Source: Hallerella sp963652365
GTDB lineage: Bacteria > Fibrobacterota > Fibrobacteria > Fibrobacterales > Fibrobacteraceae
Assembly (NCBI GenBank): GCA_963652365.1
Contig: CAVJTH010000018.1
Coordinates: 1 to 44,120, forward strand
Direction: 5' to 3'
Length of the DNA: 44,120 bases
Positions within the stretch are counted from its first letter, which is position 1. Every line of letters starts with the position of its first letter. The notes under the pieces were generated by a model that was not told where the DNA came from, searched no databases, and saw nothing but the letters and a program-made list of their open reading frames with translations. Both the position numbers and the translations under genes were made by a program. Shown piece by piece: positions 33,356 through 41,178 of the stretch.

Positions 33356-35680
33356 GGGGGGCATCGCAAAAAGAGCCCAAACCTGTGTTTTTTCTACGGA
33401 TTCAAGCCAGGAGAACAGACGAACCTGGTCCGAAACGCCGCGCGAAAGATAGGAATCGTCCGCGAGAAGGGATTCTAGCACAACGGTACGACTTTCCGAA
33501 AGCCCCGCCTGGCGCTTCGCTTCGCCAATCGCCCGGTCCAGCCCGCCAATTTGATGAACCAGCCCGTTTTGAACCCCTTGGCTCCCGGTAAAGACGCGCC
33601 CGCCGGCAAGGCTCCGGTCCAGGGAATCGACAGAAAGTCCCGTCGCGCCGCTGACGATATCCAGGAACCTTCCGTAAAAAGCGTCCAGATAGTCCTGGAG
33701 AGCCTTCTTCTCGCTTTCCGAAAATGCCTTTCCGATTCCTTCCGCATCGGCAAATTCATGCGTCTTGACCGTTTCCGCGCGGAGCTTCAGCTTGTCGAAA
33801 AGTCCCTGGAAGCTGACCTTTCCGCCAAAGATTCCGATGCTTCCGACGATGCTCGCCTTTTCCGCGATGATTTCGTTTGCGCCGCAAGCGATCAGGTAGC
33901 CGCCGCTCGCTCCCATGTCGCCAATGCTCGCGATGACGGGCAGCCCCGAACGGGAAACCGTCCGCAGGCGATGCCAGATTTCGTCCGACGCCAACGCCGA
34001 ACCTCCCGGACTGTTGATGCGGACGATCAGCGCGGAATATTCCGGGGAGCGCAAGAGCCTGTCGAGCGCGTCGAGGACTTCCCTTGAGCCGGTACTGCGG
34101 GAACCCGTCAGAGGATTGTATCCGCCCGAACCCTCCACGATGGTTCCTTCGATGTTCAGCAAGGCGATCCTGGAACGCGGCCGCCAGCTCTCGTCAAAGA
34201 CGCGCATTCCCGCTTTCGGGGTAAAGTTCGAAACCGCGACAAACGGAGTTTCCACGCCATAGACCGTCTTGAGCGCATAGGGCGCGACTTCGTCGAGGTA
34301 GAGCGCCGTATCGACAAGTCCGGCCTTTTGGGCGTCGGACGCAAGCAAGCTGGGCCGCGCAAGCAGGGAATCCAGAAGCCTCGGATCCGAGACCCGCATC
34401 CGGACATCTTCGGTCAAGACGTTCCACCATTCCCCGTAAAGCTTCTCGTAGTTTTCGCGCGCTTCCGCACTCATCGAGTCCGCCGTGTAAGGCTCCACCG
34501 CCGACTTGTAGCTTCCATGCCGCAGCAGTTCCACCTTCACGCCCAGCAGGTCAAGAAGTCCCTTGCAATACAGGACTTCCCCGCCGACACCGCGGAAGTT
34601 CACCCGAGCCGACGGCTCCAGGACGACTTTCGTCGCCGCGCTCGAAGCGAGAAGCGTCGCAGGCCGCAAGTCGTCCAGATAGGCGACCGTCGTGCGCCCG
34701 CGCAGGTTGAGCTTCGCGATTCCCCGTTCAATTTCCTTCGAAATCGCCGTTCCCGCCCTGTAGCCCGAAAAGTCGAAAATGATCAGCTGAGCGCTCTCGT
34801 CGGCAAGCAGCAGGTCAAAATGCTCGCGCAGGGATTCCACGCTAAGCGAACTCGCCCCGAGACCGAAAAGCGAAAGGCCGGATTCCGTCTCCGTCAGCGG
34901 CATGGAAAGCGGCACGCGCACGACACGCGAAAGCAGATAGGGATTCGCGCGCCTTGCCAGATGGTAACCGAGCGAAACATGCCGCGGCTTCCAGTCGTCG
35001 TCCACCGTGACGGTTCCCTTGAAGGAACGTCCGAAATCATGCGACACATAGACGCGGTATTCGTCATCGCCATGAAGAGGGATCTGCACGCCCAGGTTCA
35101 AAAGCCCGAAATCCGCATCGACGAGCAGCCGATGGGTCTTTGCGTTTTCACCGGCATAGCTCACGGAAATCCCGTCAAGCGGCCGGACTGTCGCACCGTA
35201 TTCCTGGACGCGCCGCTGCTTCTCCGGACCAAGCTGCAAGGCGTTCCGGCTGTCAAGGCCAAGAGAGAGAAATGGGAACGGTCGAACGAGGATGCCCGGG
35301 GTAAACGCCCAGTCGGTTCCCGCAAAATCCGAACTGCGAAAAGCGCTCCACGACGCGCCCAGAAACGCAAAGCGGGATAGCAGCGGAAACGAACCGACAA
35401 GGTTCCAGCGCGATTCGTCGATCGAACCGTAATCCGACCGGTATTCGAAGGAGGCGCCCAGATTCCTGCCGTGAAAGCCTGTCGAAAATTCATGGACGCC
35501 GCTCATTGTCCGCCCAAGATTCAAGAGGGCTCCCGGAGAATCGAACGCCGAAAGCCCCGCCGGGTTTCCCAGGATTCCGTTCGAGTTCGAAAGCGAGGGA
35601 AAGGAGCGATCGCCGGGCAAATAGGCAAAGATCGCCGTGCAAGCCACCAAGACCGAAAGAGAGAAGCTGAACTTTCCCAT
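33341..35680 (-). CDS. SppA-type S49 peptidase fused to an N-terminal outer-membrane-like domain
   Basis: A 779-aa protein with a signal peptide (MGKFSFSLSVLVACTAIFAY). Residues about 25-245 look like a PorV-type beta domain (SNGILGNPAGLSAFDS, then alternating strands). Residues about 250-760 are a double-domain (67K type) SppA: catalytic Lys392 in HGSYKSAVEPYTA and Ser592 in GDMGASGGYL. The 200-residue Lys-Ser distance equals that of E. coli SppA (K209/S409). SppA degrades leftover signal peptides in the inner membrane; the barrel-like N-terminus suggests an outer-membrane or periplasmic setting here. A TAAATT box lies 24 nt before the ATG. tRNA-Gln follows 25 bp downstream. Confidence 0.82.
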   Translation of the reverse strand: MGKFSFSLSVLVACTAIFAYLPGDRSFPSLSNSNGILGNPAGLSAFDSPGALLNLGRTMSGVHEFSTGFHGRNLGASFEYRSDYGSIDESRWNLVGSFPLLSRFAFLGASWSAFRSSDFAGTDWAFTPGILVRPFPFLSLGLDSRNALQLGPEKQRRVQEYGATVRPLDGISVSYAGENAKTHRLLVDADFGLLNLGVQIPLHGDDEYRVYVSHDFGRSFKGTVTVDDDWKPRHVSLGYHLARRANPYLLSRVVRVPLSMPLTETESGLSLFGLGASSLSVESLREHFDLLLADESAQLIIFDFSGYRAGTAISKEIERGIAKLNLRGRTTVAYLDDLRPATLLASSAATKVVLEPSARVNFRGVGGEVLYCKGLLDLLGVKVELLRHGSYKSAVEPYTADSMSAEARENYEKLYGEWWNVLTEDVRMRVSDPRLLDSLLARPSLLASDAQKAGLVDTALYLDEVAPYALKTVYGVETPFVAVSNFTPKAGMRVFDESWRPRSRIALLNIEGTIVEGSGGYNPLTGSRSTGSREVLDALDRLLRSPEYSALIVRINSPGGSALASDEIWHRLRTVSRSGLPVIASIGDMGASGGYLIACGANEIIAEKASIVGSIGIFGGKVSFQGLFDKLKLRAETVKTHEFADAEGIGKAFSESEKKALQDYLDAFYGRFLDIVSGATGLSVDSLDRSLAGGRVFTGSQGVQNGLVHQIGGLDRAIGEAKRQAGLSESRTVVLESLLADDSYLSRGVSDQVRLFSWLESVEKTQVWALFAMPPLPIR

Positions 35681-35729
35681 GCAAGACCTGTCCGTTTTTG
35701 GAAAAATTTAGCTCAGTTTTCGAAGCCGC

Positions 35730-36974
35730 TCAATCGATCCGGTAGATTTTGACTTCCTTCAAGTCAAAACGGTCGCCAGACTTTCCCAGGTTGAATTCGA
35801 GTCGCGCAAAGAGATCGGTCACCAGCGCCGTGTATTCGAACTCGTAGGATTTCCAGAGCGTGTCCATGACAAACGTCTTCTGGAACGCTTCGGTCGCATA
35901 TGTGCTATAGGATCCCAGGCGCACCATGAACGACGACGGCGAAGACGCTACACCCGTAAAGACAAGCTTGTAGCTGCGGTTTTCGAGAATCGGGATATCC
36001 TCGTGAATCAGCTGCACGCTGTAGTTTTGCGTCCCGCCGTTCGCGATGCGAACCGTCATCGTGTTTCCGGCGATGCTCGTATCGGCAATTCCGCCGAGCT
36101 GCTCCACGAGAAACCAGCCGTTCCCCGATTCGAAGTTCCCGTTTGACACCCAGTTGGAATCGACGATGTCAAAGTTTTCCAGGAACGCCGAATCGTAGGA
36201 ATCGTCCAGCGTCCCGTCCGAATAGCGGACAATGCGATGCTTCGCCGAGAACGCCGAACCAAACCGAGCCGTGAGCGAATCCCACAGAGCGGCGTTGTGC
36301 ATGGCGTCAAACCGAACCGTGTCGCCGTCCATTTCCGCATTCGACAGCGGAAGGTCTCCCGTCCACGCCGGAACGCAGAAGCTTACCGTCAGAGAAATCG
36401 CCCCGTTCAGGGACGAATCCAGCTGGCTCTTCAGGTAGCGCACATCCAGGGTATCCAGCCCGGAAAGCGAAAACGCGAACGGCGTCCGGGATCCGTTCCA
36501 AAGCAAGGAACCGGTCAGTCGGGAATCCCTATCGACCGGAGAGAAGATCGCGCCGACTTCCTTCAGGAGACCCGCATCGTCGATTTCGATATTGCCAAAG
36601 GCCGCGTCCCAGGAACTTTCCTCGCTCGAAGAATCTTCCGCAAAGACGATTTTCATCGGGGAATCTTCCGAGCGTTCGGGCCAGAGCGTGAGACCGTCCG
36701 CCAGGTTGAAGCTCACGTAGGTATAGTAGCTCGAATAGGCGACCAGCCGGGAAAGCGAAAGCTCCAGTCCATCGACCAGGATGCTCGGCGTGTCGGAAGA
36801 ATCCGCCCGGGTTTCGCCCGGAAGCCCGTAATCGACGACAAAGCGCGCCTTGAACGCATGGGCATAGACCTGCGGATTGCCGATTTCGATCCCCGCCCGC
36901 TCCGAGCTTTCGCACGCAAGCAGGGCCAGAGCGAGCACAGCGCCTACAATGAAAGATTTCAAGACCCGCATCAC
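35730..36974 (-). CDS. Lipoprotein with C-terminal CBM4/9-like module
   Basis: A 414-aa lipoprotein. Signal peptide with lipobox LLAC (Cys about residue 21), then SSERAGIEIGNPQVY; a GIEIGNP start of this kind is one I associate with Fibrobacter lipoproteins. The middle is beta-rich. The C-terminal part (about 275-414), VSNGNFESGNGWFLVEQLGG, IPILENRSYKLVFTG and FDLKEVKIYRID, resembles a CBM4/9-type carbohydrate-binding fold. It overlaps the stop of the TIGR02147 gene by 4 bp, so the two form a coupled pair. A role in cell-surface glycan binding is inferred. Confidence 0.7.
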   Translation of the reverse strand: MMRVLKSFIVGAVLALALLACESSERAGIEIGNPQVYAHAFKARFVVDYGLPGETRADSSDTPSILVDGLELSLSRLVAYSSYYTYVSFNLADGLTLWPERSEDSPMKIVFAEDSSSEESSWDAAFGNIEIDDAGLLKEVGAIFSPVDRDSRLTGSLLWNGSRTPFAFSLSGLDTLDVRYLKSQLDSSLNGAISLTVSFCVPAWTGDLPLSNAEMDGDTVRFDAMHNAALWDSLTARFGSAFSAKHRIVRYSDGTLDDSYDSAFLENFDIVDSNWVSNGNFESGNGWFLVEQLGGIADTSIAGNTMTVRIANGGTQNYSVQLIHEDIPILENRSYKLVFTGVASSPSSFMVRLGSYSTYATEAFQKTFVMDTLWKSYEFEYTALVTDLFARLEFNLGKSGDRFDLKEVKIYRID

Positions 36975-37822
36975 ATTCCTCGCGTTAAAGGAAACAGCTG
37001 GATGTTTACCTGGACAACATCCTCGCCCGTTCCCGCTTCACAGGAGAAATCTAGTAGTTCTTTTCGCATTAGTTGCAAATGTTTTTTCAAGGAAGGGAAA
37101 TCTTTCCGTCGAATGGCGAATGTCACCGCCGAAATGTCGCGATTTTCCGCCGGAACGTCTTCCAGGGATTCGCGCGCCTTCGCAAGCATCTGCCGGTGGT
37201 ATTCCTTGACCAGCAGATCGTTCACCTCGTCATCCGTCGTGATCAGGTTCTGCGCCTGGCGGTAGCCGTTGGCGGTTTTCGCTATCAATCCCAAGGACAT
37301 CAGGAGCTTGAGCGATTCCGCGGCCTCTTCCGGGGAAATCCTGTTTCCCAGGCGTCTCGAAATCCATTCCGGCGCGGGATTGAACCCGACGAGCTCCACC
37401 ATTTCCCGGACAACCGAGTGATACCATTCCGTAAAGATGCGGAACTGGGCGCGGTCCATCCTGTGCAGCCTCGACCCCGGAGTCGAACGGACGAGCTTTC
37501 CATAGTAGAAAGCCTTTTCCCTGTCCGTCTTCGCCTGGTTGAAGAATACCAGGTTTTCGAAATACTGGGCGCGCTCGTCGGTAAAGCCCAGCCCCTGGAC
37601 AATCTTCACGACCGTATTCTTCGTGATGTTGCGCTTCCCGTCCATGACGAGCTTCAAGTGCGCATGGCTCGAAAGTCCCGCCTTTGCAGCAAAGAAGCGC
37701 AGACTGAACGCCGGCGACGTCGCTTTCCGATACGTATAGTAGTCGTGCAGGAACACGCGGTAGTTCGTATATTGCAAAATGTCCGGAGCGGACGGATTCT
37801 TTTCTTCTGCGCGATCATCCAT
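36971..37822 (-). CDS. TIGR02147/DUF4423-family protein, putative regulator
   Basis: A 283-aa cytoplasmic protein. The N-terminus, ILQYTNYRVFLHDYYTYRKA, SLRFFAAKAGLSSHAHLKLV and GKRNITKNTVVKIVQGLGF, is the TIGR02147 signature and contains a helix-turn-helix-like segment. This family is strongly expanded in Fibrobacter succinogenes, from recall. The C-terminal half is helical (a DUF4423-like part). It is first in a two-gene unit, overlapping the CBM-like lipoprotein gene by 4 bp. A TATCTT box lies 6 nt before the ATG. A role in controlling its lipoprotein partner is inferred, not shown. Confidence 0.85.
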   Translation of the reverse strand: MDDRAEEKNPSAPDILQYTNYRVFLHDYYTYRKATSPAFSLRFFAAKAGLSSHAHLKLVMDGKRNITKNTVVKIVQGLGFTDERAQYFENLVFFNQAKTDREKAFYYGKLVRSTPGSRLHRMDRAQFRIFTEWYHSVVREMVELVGFNPAPEWISRRLGNRISPEEAAESLKLLMSLGLIAKTANGYRQAQNLITTDDEVNDLLVKEYHRQMLAKARESLEDVPAENRDISAVTFAIRRKDFPSLKKHLQLMRKELLDFSCEAGTGEDVVQVNIQLFPLTRGM

Positions 37823-37828
37823 GCCTAC

Positions 37829-37834
37829 AAGATA
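37829..37834 (-). promoter_or_regulatory. -10-like TATCTT 6 nt before the TIGR02147 ATG
   Basis: TATCTT, spacer GTAGGC, then ATG at 37822. No Shine-Dalgarno. Confidence 0.48.
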
Positions 37835-37870
37835 ACCATTTCTCTAACATTTTCGGACGCTTTCCGTGTT

Positions 37871-38473
37871 TTAATGTTTACACCCGTAACCGGCCGGGGA
37901 ACTTTCGCCAAGGACAAGCGCCCAGCGGTTGTGATTCCAGAACTTTCCATGCAAGAACTCCGCATCCCGCGCAAGGCCTTCCAGGCTAAAGCCGAGACTT
38001 TCGGCAAGGGCGTTGCTTTTCGCGTTTTCCGTCGCCGCGGAAATCTCGACGCGATGGATCCCCGCCGTTCTCAGGGATTCCAGCACGAGCCTTCCCGCTT
38101 CCCGCGCAAGGCCATTCCCTTCGAACTCGCTGCCCAGAAAATACCCGAGAGACGCACAGCGGTTTCGCGGATCGATCCACTGCACGATGAATTCCCCCGC
38201 CAAGGCGCCATCTTCCAGCCGACGGATTCCGAACGCTCCGCCATTTCCCGTCTTGCGCTGCACTTCGTAGGCGCTTATCGAGGAACAGGCGTCCTGCAGC
38301 GTGCGAAAGCCTTCCACCCAGGGGAGCCACCTTTCCAGGGAGCTTCGCGACGCGTTCACCAGGTACAGAAGCTCTTCCGCATCCGACATTTCGAGAAAGG
38401 CGAGCGCAACGCGATCGCCCACGAGAACGGATTCGGCAGGCACCGAGAAATCCCTATTCGACGTCGCGCACAT
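37871..38473 (-). CDS. GNAT-family N-acetyltransferase (RimJ/RimL-like)
   Basis: A 200-aa acetyltransferase. The RimJ/RimL pattern is clear: LVGDRVALAFLEMSDAEELL at the start, GEFIVQWIDPRNRCASLGYF, then LGSEFEGNGLAREAGRLVLE carrying the acetyl-CoA pyrophosphate loop, and ENAKSNALAESLGFSLEG near the end. The likely substrate is an N-terminal or small-molecule amine, not determined. I chose the ATG at 38473, which overlaps the upstream lipoprotein stop by 20 bp; an earlier in-frame ATG at 38521 is possible. Confidence 0.8.
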   Translation of the reverse strand: MCATSNRDFSVPAESVLVGDRVALAFLEMSDAEELLYLVNASRSSLERWLPWVEGFRTLQDACSSISAYEVQRKTGNGGAFGIRRLEDGALAGEFIVQWIDPRNRCASLGYFLGSEFEGNGLAREAGRLVLESLRTAGIHRVEISAATENAKSNALAESLGFSLEGLARDAEFLHGKFWNHNRWALVLGESSPAGYGCKH

Positions 38474-38876
38474 AGAAAGCCCGCTGGCATTCCGGGTCGG
38501 CAAGCGACGGACAGTCGTCAAGGCTTTTTTTCGGATAGTAGTCGCCCGTCACGCGCGCCAGGCGCACCTTGGACGAATCCCGCCACTTTTCGGGAAACGC
38601 GGACGCGTCCGACAGGTAGATGCTGTCTCCGAGAACCCGGTTTCCGCTCTCGTCCACGTCGTAGAGGAAAAAGCACCCCACCCGCGCGCAGCGACCCGTG
38701 AACTGGAAAGAAACCTCGCCGTCAATCGTCCGGCAAAAGGAAGACCCGGAAAGCTCCGACGAAAGCGCCCGAAGGTCCGCCACGGAACCCCTTTCGCAGG
38801 TTTCGAACGAATCGTCCGAGCCGCAGGCAAGCAGGAGCGAAAAAGAAAGCAGAGTCAAAATCCACCGCAGAATCAT
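38454..38876 (-). CDS. Small cysteine-rich lipoprotein
   Basis: A 140-aa lipoprotein. Signal peptide MILRWILTLLSFSL with lipobox LLAC (Cys18), followed by GSDDSFETCERG. Seven or so cysteines follow (ETCERG, SFCRTI, GRCARVGCFF, DDCPSLADPECQ), suggesting disulfides. No known family recognised. It lies upstream of, and overlaps by 20 bp, the GNAT gene. Confidence 0.65.
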   Translation of the reverse strand: MILRWILTLLSFSLLLACGSDDSFETCERGSVADLRALSSELSGSSFCRTIDGEVSFQFTGRCARVGCFFLYDVDESGNRVLGDSIYLSDASAFPEKWRDSSKVRLARVTGDYYPKKSLDDCPSLADPECQRAFYVRDVE

Positions 38877-38882
38877 GATTCA

Positions 38883-38888
38883 AATATG
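38883..38888 (-). promoter_or_regulatory. -10-like CATATT 6 nt before ATG
   Basis: CATATT, spacer TGAATC, then ATG at 38876; one base off the TAnnnT form but at the same 6-nt distance as its fellows. Confidence 0.3.
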
Positions 38889-38942
38889 GTAAATTCCCGC
38901 CGGAAAATCCCGCCCGGATGCGTTTACGGAAAGATTCGCCAC

Positions 38943-38978
38943 AAAAAAAAGTCCCGTTCCGACGAAAGAACGAGACTT
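38943..38978 (-). terminator. Terminator after tRNA-Leu
   Basis: AAGTC-C-CGTTC / GAACG-A-GACTT stem (38949-38959 with 38968-38978), followed on the minus strand by eight T. Confidence 0.88.
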
Positions 38979-38979
38979 A

Positions 38980-39063
38980 TGCGGGTGAAAGGACTTGAAC
39001 CTTCATGTCCTTGCGAACACTAGAACCTGAATCTAGCGCGTATACCAATTCCGCCACACCCGC
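38980..39063 (-). tRNA. tRNA-Leu (anticodon CAG)
   Basis: An 84-nt class II tRNA: acceptor arms GCGGGTG/CACCCGC, anticodon stem CTAGA/TCTAG with loop TTCAGGT (anticodon CAG, reads CUG), a long variable arm and a T-arm with GGTTCAAGTCC. CCA is not encoded. Confidence 0.96.
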
Positions 39064-39078
39064 GAGTGTGTGACCCAA

Positions 39079-39106
39079 ATTTTAAAACTTTTGCCGTTTT
39101 TGTCAA
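39079..39106 (-). promoter_or_regulatory. tRNA-Leu promoter
   Basis: Consensus TTGACA (39101-39106), 16 bp, TAAAAT (39079-39084), 15 nt before the tRNA 5' end. It is among the clearest sigma70-type promoters here. Confidence 0.85.
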
Positions 39107-39135
39107 GGGTTTCTCGAAAAATTTGCCCGGCAATC

Positions 39136-39852
39136 TCAGCGGAGGAACTCCCGAATCCAGGATTCCCGGCGAAGCGTCCACCAGGACCAGTCGTGTTCGC
39201 CGCGTTCGTCAAAGCGAATCCGGCAGACCTTGCCGCCCAGCGCCGAGCAGAAGCGTTCCATCCACGGAACGGTTCGGTCCGACGGGTAGAGCCTGTCCGA
39301 GCCACCCTGGAGAAACATCCACGTTCCCGTGCGGACCCTTGGATCTTCCGCCAGATTCTTCGCATCCGCGACCGACGCGAGATTCGTGCTGACAAGAAGC
39401 CGCCCGCGCACCGAGCGCTTCCCGTAAAGCGTATAGCCGACAACGCCCAGGCCGCCATCCGAAACGCCGACAAGCGAGACCGTGTCTATCTTCAGCTTCC
39501 AGCGGGCTTCCAGGGAATCGAGCATCCGATCGACCGCGGCGAGAGGAGCGCCCGAGAGCCAGTGATTCTCCCTGCAGGCGGAAACGCTCAGGACGGCGCT
39601 TTCCCGCGAAAGCCTTTCCAGAAAAGGAACGAGCGCCGCTCCCGCTTCAAGGCCCTTGTCGCACTTTTTGCCCTGCATCCCTCCATGAAACCAGACGAGC
39701 AGTCGCGGATGGACGACTTTTTGGGGATGCCACACCGCGGCGGGACTTTCGAAGGAACCCAGAACGATGCGCATGGAATCCGCGACAAAGGGAACGGACT
39801 CCGCCGAACGGGCAAGGACCGCGGCAAGGAGAAGGCAGGCGAGAACCTTCAT
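39136..39852 (-). CDS. Exported alpha/beta hydrolase
   Basis: A 238-aa hydrolase with signal peptide MKVLACLLLAAVLARSA. The nucleophile elbow GVSDGG gives the Ser; GGSDRLYP supplies the acid and GEHDWSWW the His. The segment RLLVWFHGGMQGKKCDKGLE is the oxyanion HGG motif. It resembles phospholipase/carboxylesterase and feruloyl-esterase-like proteins, so a surface or periplasmic esterase is likely; substrate unknown. I chose the ATG at 39852, which begins the signal peptide and overlaps the upstream gene's stop by 4 bp. Confidence 0.75.
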   Translation of the reverse strand: MKVLACLLLAAVLARSAESVPFVADSMRIVLGSFESPAAVWHPQKVVHPRLLVWFHGGMQGKKCDKGLEAGAALVPFLERLSRESAVLSVSACRENHWLSGAPLAAVDRMLDSLEARWKLKIDTVSLVGVSDGGLGVVGYTLYGKRSVRGRLLVSTNLASVADAKNLAEDPRVRTGTWMFLQGGSDRLYPSDRTVPWMERFCSALGGKVCRIRFDERGEHDWSWWTLRRESWIREFLR

Positions 39853-40355
39853 CGCCTGCGCCTCAGGGCCCTGCGCAAGGCAAGGAACGCCGCACCGAGC
39901 AAGACGATATCCAGCACGGCCGACCACATCATCGCCCGCATGTGAAAGCTCCGGATCGCCAAGGCGTCCAGCTCCTCGTCGTTTCCCGCGATAGACGTCA
40001 CGATCCATTCCCTGGGAGAAATCCGGATGCCGCGGACCTCGATCGGCGCAGGCATCCCCGTGTCCGACCAGAACGAAATCCATTCCCCGAGAATCTCCTC
40101 CTGGTCAGAGGGCAGGGCAAGCGTGAAAACCGCCTCCCGGTCTTCGTTCAGGTAAAAGAAAGTCCTGTCGAAAAGAGGAATTCCCGAACCGTGAAATCCC
40201 CGCGGAAAGGCGACCGAGGAGATCTTGCCGTAGAACAGGTCCTCTTCGCCCGCGACGCTCTTGTAAAAGGGGAGCGTCTGCAAGAAGAGATACGAAGCCA
40301 GAAAGCACAGGAACGCCGCAACCGACAAAAAGAGAAACCTTACGGAACGGGACAT
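39849..40355 (-). CDS. Membrane protein with two transmembrane helices
   Basis: A 168-aa protein. TM1 FLFLSVAAFLCFLASYLFLQ near the N-terminus and TM2 WSAVLDIVLLGAAFLALRRA near the C-terminus flank a periplasmic part of about 100 residues with beta character (FHGSGIPLFDRTFFYLNEDR). An Arg-rich tail ends it. I chose the ATG at 40355, 1 bp after the upstream stop. Function unknown; it is coupled to the hydrolase and another two-helix protein. Confidence 0.6.
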   Translation of the reverse strand: MSRSVRFLFLSVAAFLCFLASYLFLQTLPFYKSVAGEEDLFYGKISSVAFPRGFHGSGIPLFDRTFFYLNEDREAVFTLALPSDQEEILGEWISFWSDTGMPAPIEVRGIRISPREWIVTSIAGNDEELDALAIRSFHMRAMMWSAVLDIVLLGAAFLALRRALRRRR

Positions 40356-40356
40356 C

Positions 40357-41145
40357 TTACTTCCTCGAACGGATGACAAAAAAGAGGGTAAACAGGAGCA
40401 GGACGATGGAAACCAGGTAGAAGATCTGCTGGATCCAAAGCTTCGCTTCCCGGTTTTCCAGAGTGCGCATCTTGAACATCTGCAAGAGGTTCTCGCAGCG
40501 AACAAGCGATTCGTCGTTGCCTATCCGATTCCAGAGAGACGAGTGGTTCGCGTTTTCCCGCAAGGCGCCCAGGTAGCGCTCTCCGAGAGGCTTCGGCAAG
40601 CGCGCGACGACCGCCGAATCCGCCTCGACGGCAAAGCCCATCCACGCGGAATCCAGAGTCCGCACCAGCGGTTCCGCTAGCGAAGCGTCCAGACGATACA
40701 GATCCCGCGTCAGCAGGCGCGCGCTGTCCAGCCAGGCGGAACGGGCGGGAACATAACGCCGGATCGAAGCGACCCAGCCGAGCACCGACACTTCGAAATC
40801 GGAAAAGTCGCGCTCCGGAGGCATCCAGCCAATCGCCCGGGTCTTTTCCGACGCGGCATAGACGGCGACCGCGGTTTCGCGCAAGCTGCGCAGGGAACTC
40901 ATCAGGACGGCAGTGTCTTCCGAAAAGACGCGGACCCTTTCCATCCGCTGCATCACGCGCGACGCGAAGAACTTGTATTCGGAAAGCGTTTCCTCGTAGC
41001 GCCCATAGACTTCCTCCTGCTTTTTCTGCGAAAAGTAGAACAGGACGGTCAGGGAGAACGTCAGCAGAAGAACGCCCCAGGCGAGAGGCGCGTTGATCCG
41101 GCTTTTCAGGATTTCTCGAACCGACTGGAATTTTTTGGAATCCAT
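40357..41145 (-). CDS. Membrane protein with a periplasmic helical domain
   Basis: A 262-aa protein. TM1 is APLAWGVLLLTFSLTVLFYF (about 19-38) and TM2 is IQQIFYLVSIVLLLFTLFFV near the C-terminus. Between them lie about 195 mostly helical, coiled-coil-like residues (SQKKQEEVYGRYEETLSEYK), giving a four-helix-bundle look as in sensor domains, but no HAMP or kinase part follows. First gene of a three-gene unit with the small membrane protein and the hydrolase. A TAATTT box lies 6 nt before the ATG; the divergent gap to the MORN gene is only 33 bp. Confidence 0.65.
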   Translation of the reverse strand: MDSKKFQSVREILKSRINAPLAWGVLLLTFSLTVLFYFSQKKQEEVYGRYEETLSEYKFFASRVMQRMERVRVFSEDTAVLMSSLRSLRETAVAVYAASEKTRAIGWMPPERDFSDFEVSVLGWVASIRRYVPARSAWLDSARLLTRDLYRLDASLAEPLVRTLDSAWMGFAVEADSAVVARLPKPLGERYLGALRENANHSSLWNRIGNDESLVRCENLLQMFKMRTLENREAKLWIQQIFYLVSIVLLLFTLFFVIRSRK

Positions 41146-41151
41146 GCTAGG

Positions 41152-41157
41152 AAATTA
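41152..41157 (-). promoter_or_regulatory. -10-like TAATTT 6 nt before ATG
   Basis: TAATTT, spacer CCTAGC, then ATG at 41145. It shares a 33-bp divergent gap with a second box for the MORN gene, 9 bp away on the other strand. Confidence 0.45.
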
Positions 41158-41166
41158 CCTTTTTTC

Positions 41167-41172
41167 TAAGTT
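41167..41172 (+). promoter_or_regulatory. -10-like TAAGTT 6 nt before ATG
   Basis: TAAGTT, spacer GTGAAC, then ATG at 41179. It favours the ATG over an in-frame GTG at 41173 that lies inside the spacer. Confidence 0.45.
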
Positions 41173-41178
41173 GTGAAC

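Noticed and set aside
33156..33380. Extended N-terminus of the RNA methyltransferase
   Set aside because: The open frame runs through the tRNA-Gln gene and its terminator; the domain starts at the ATG at 33155.
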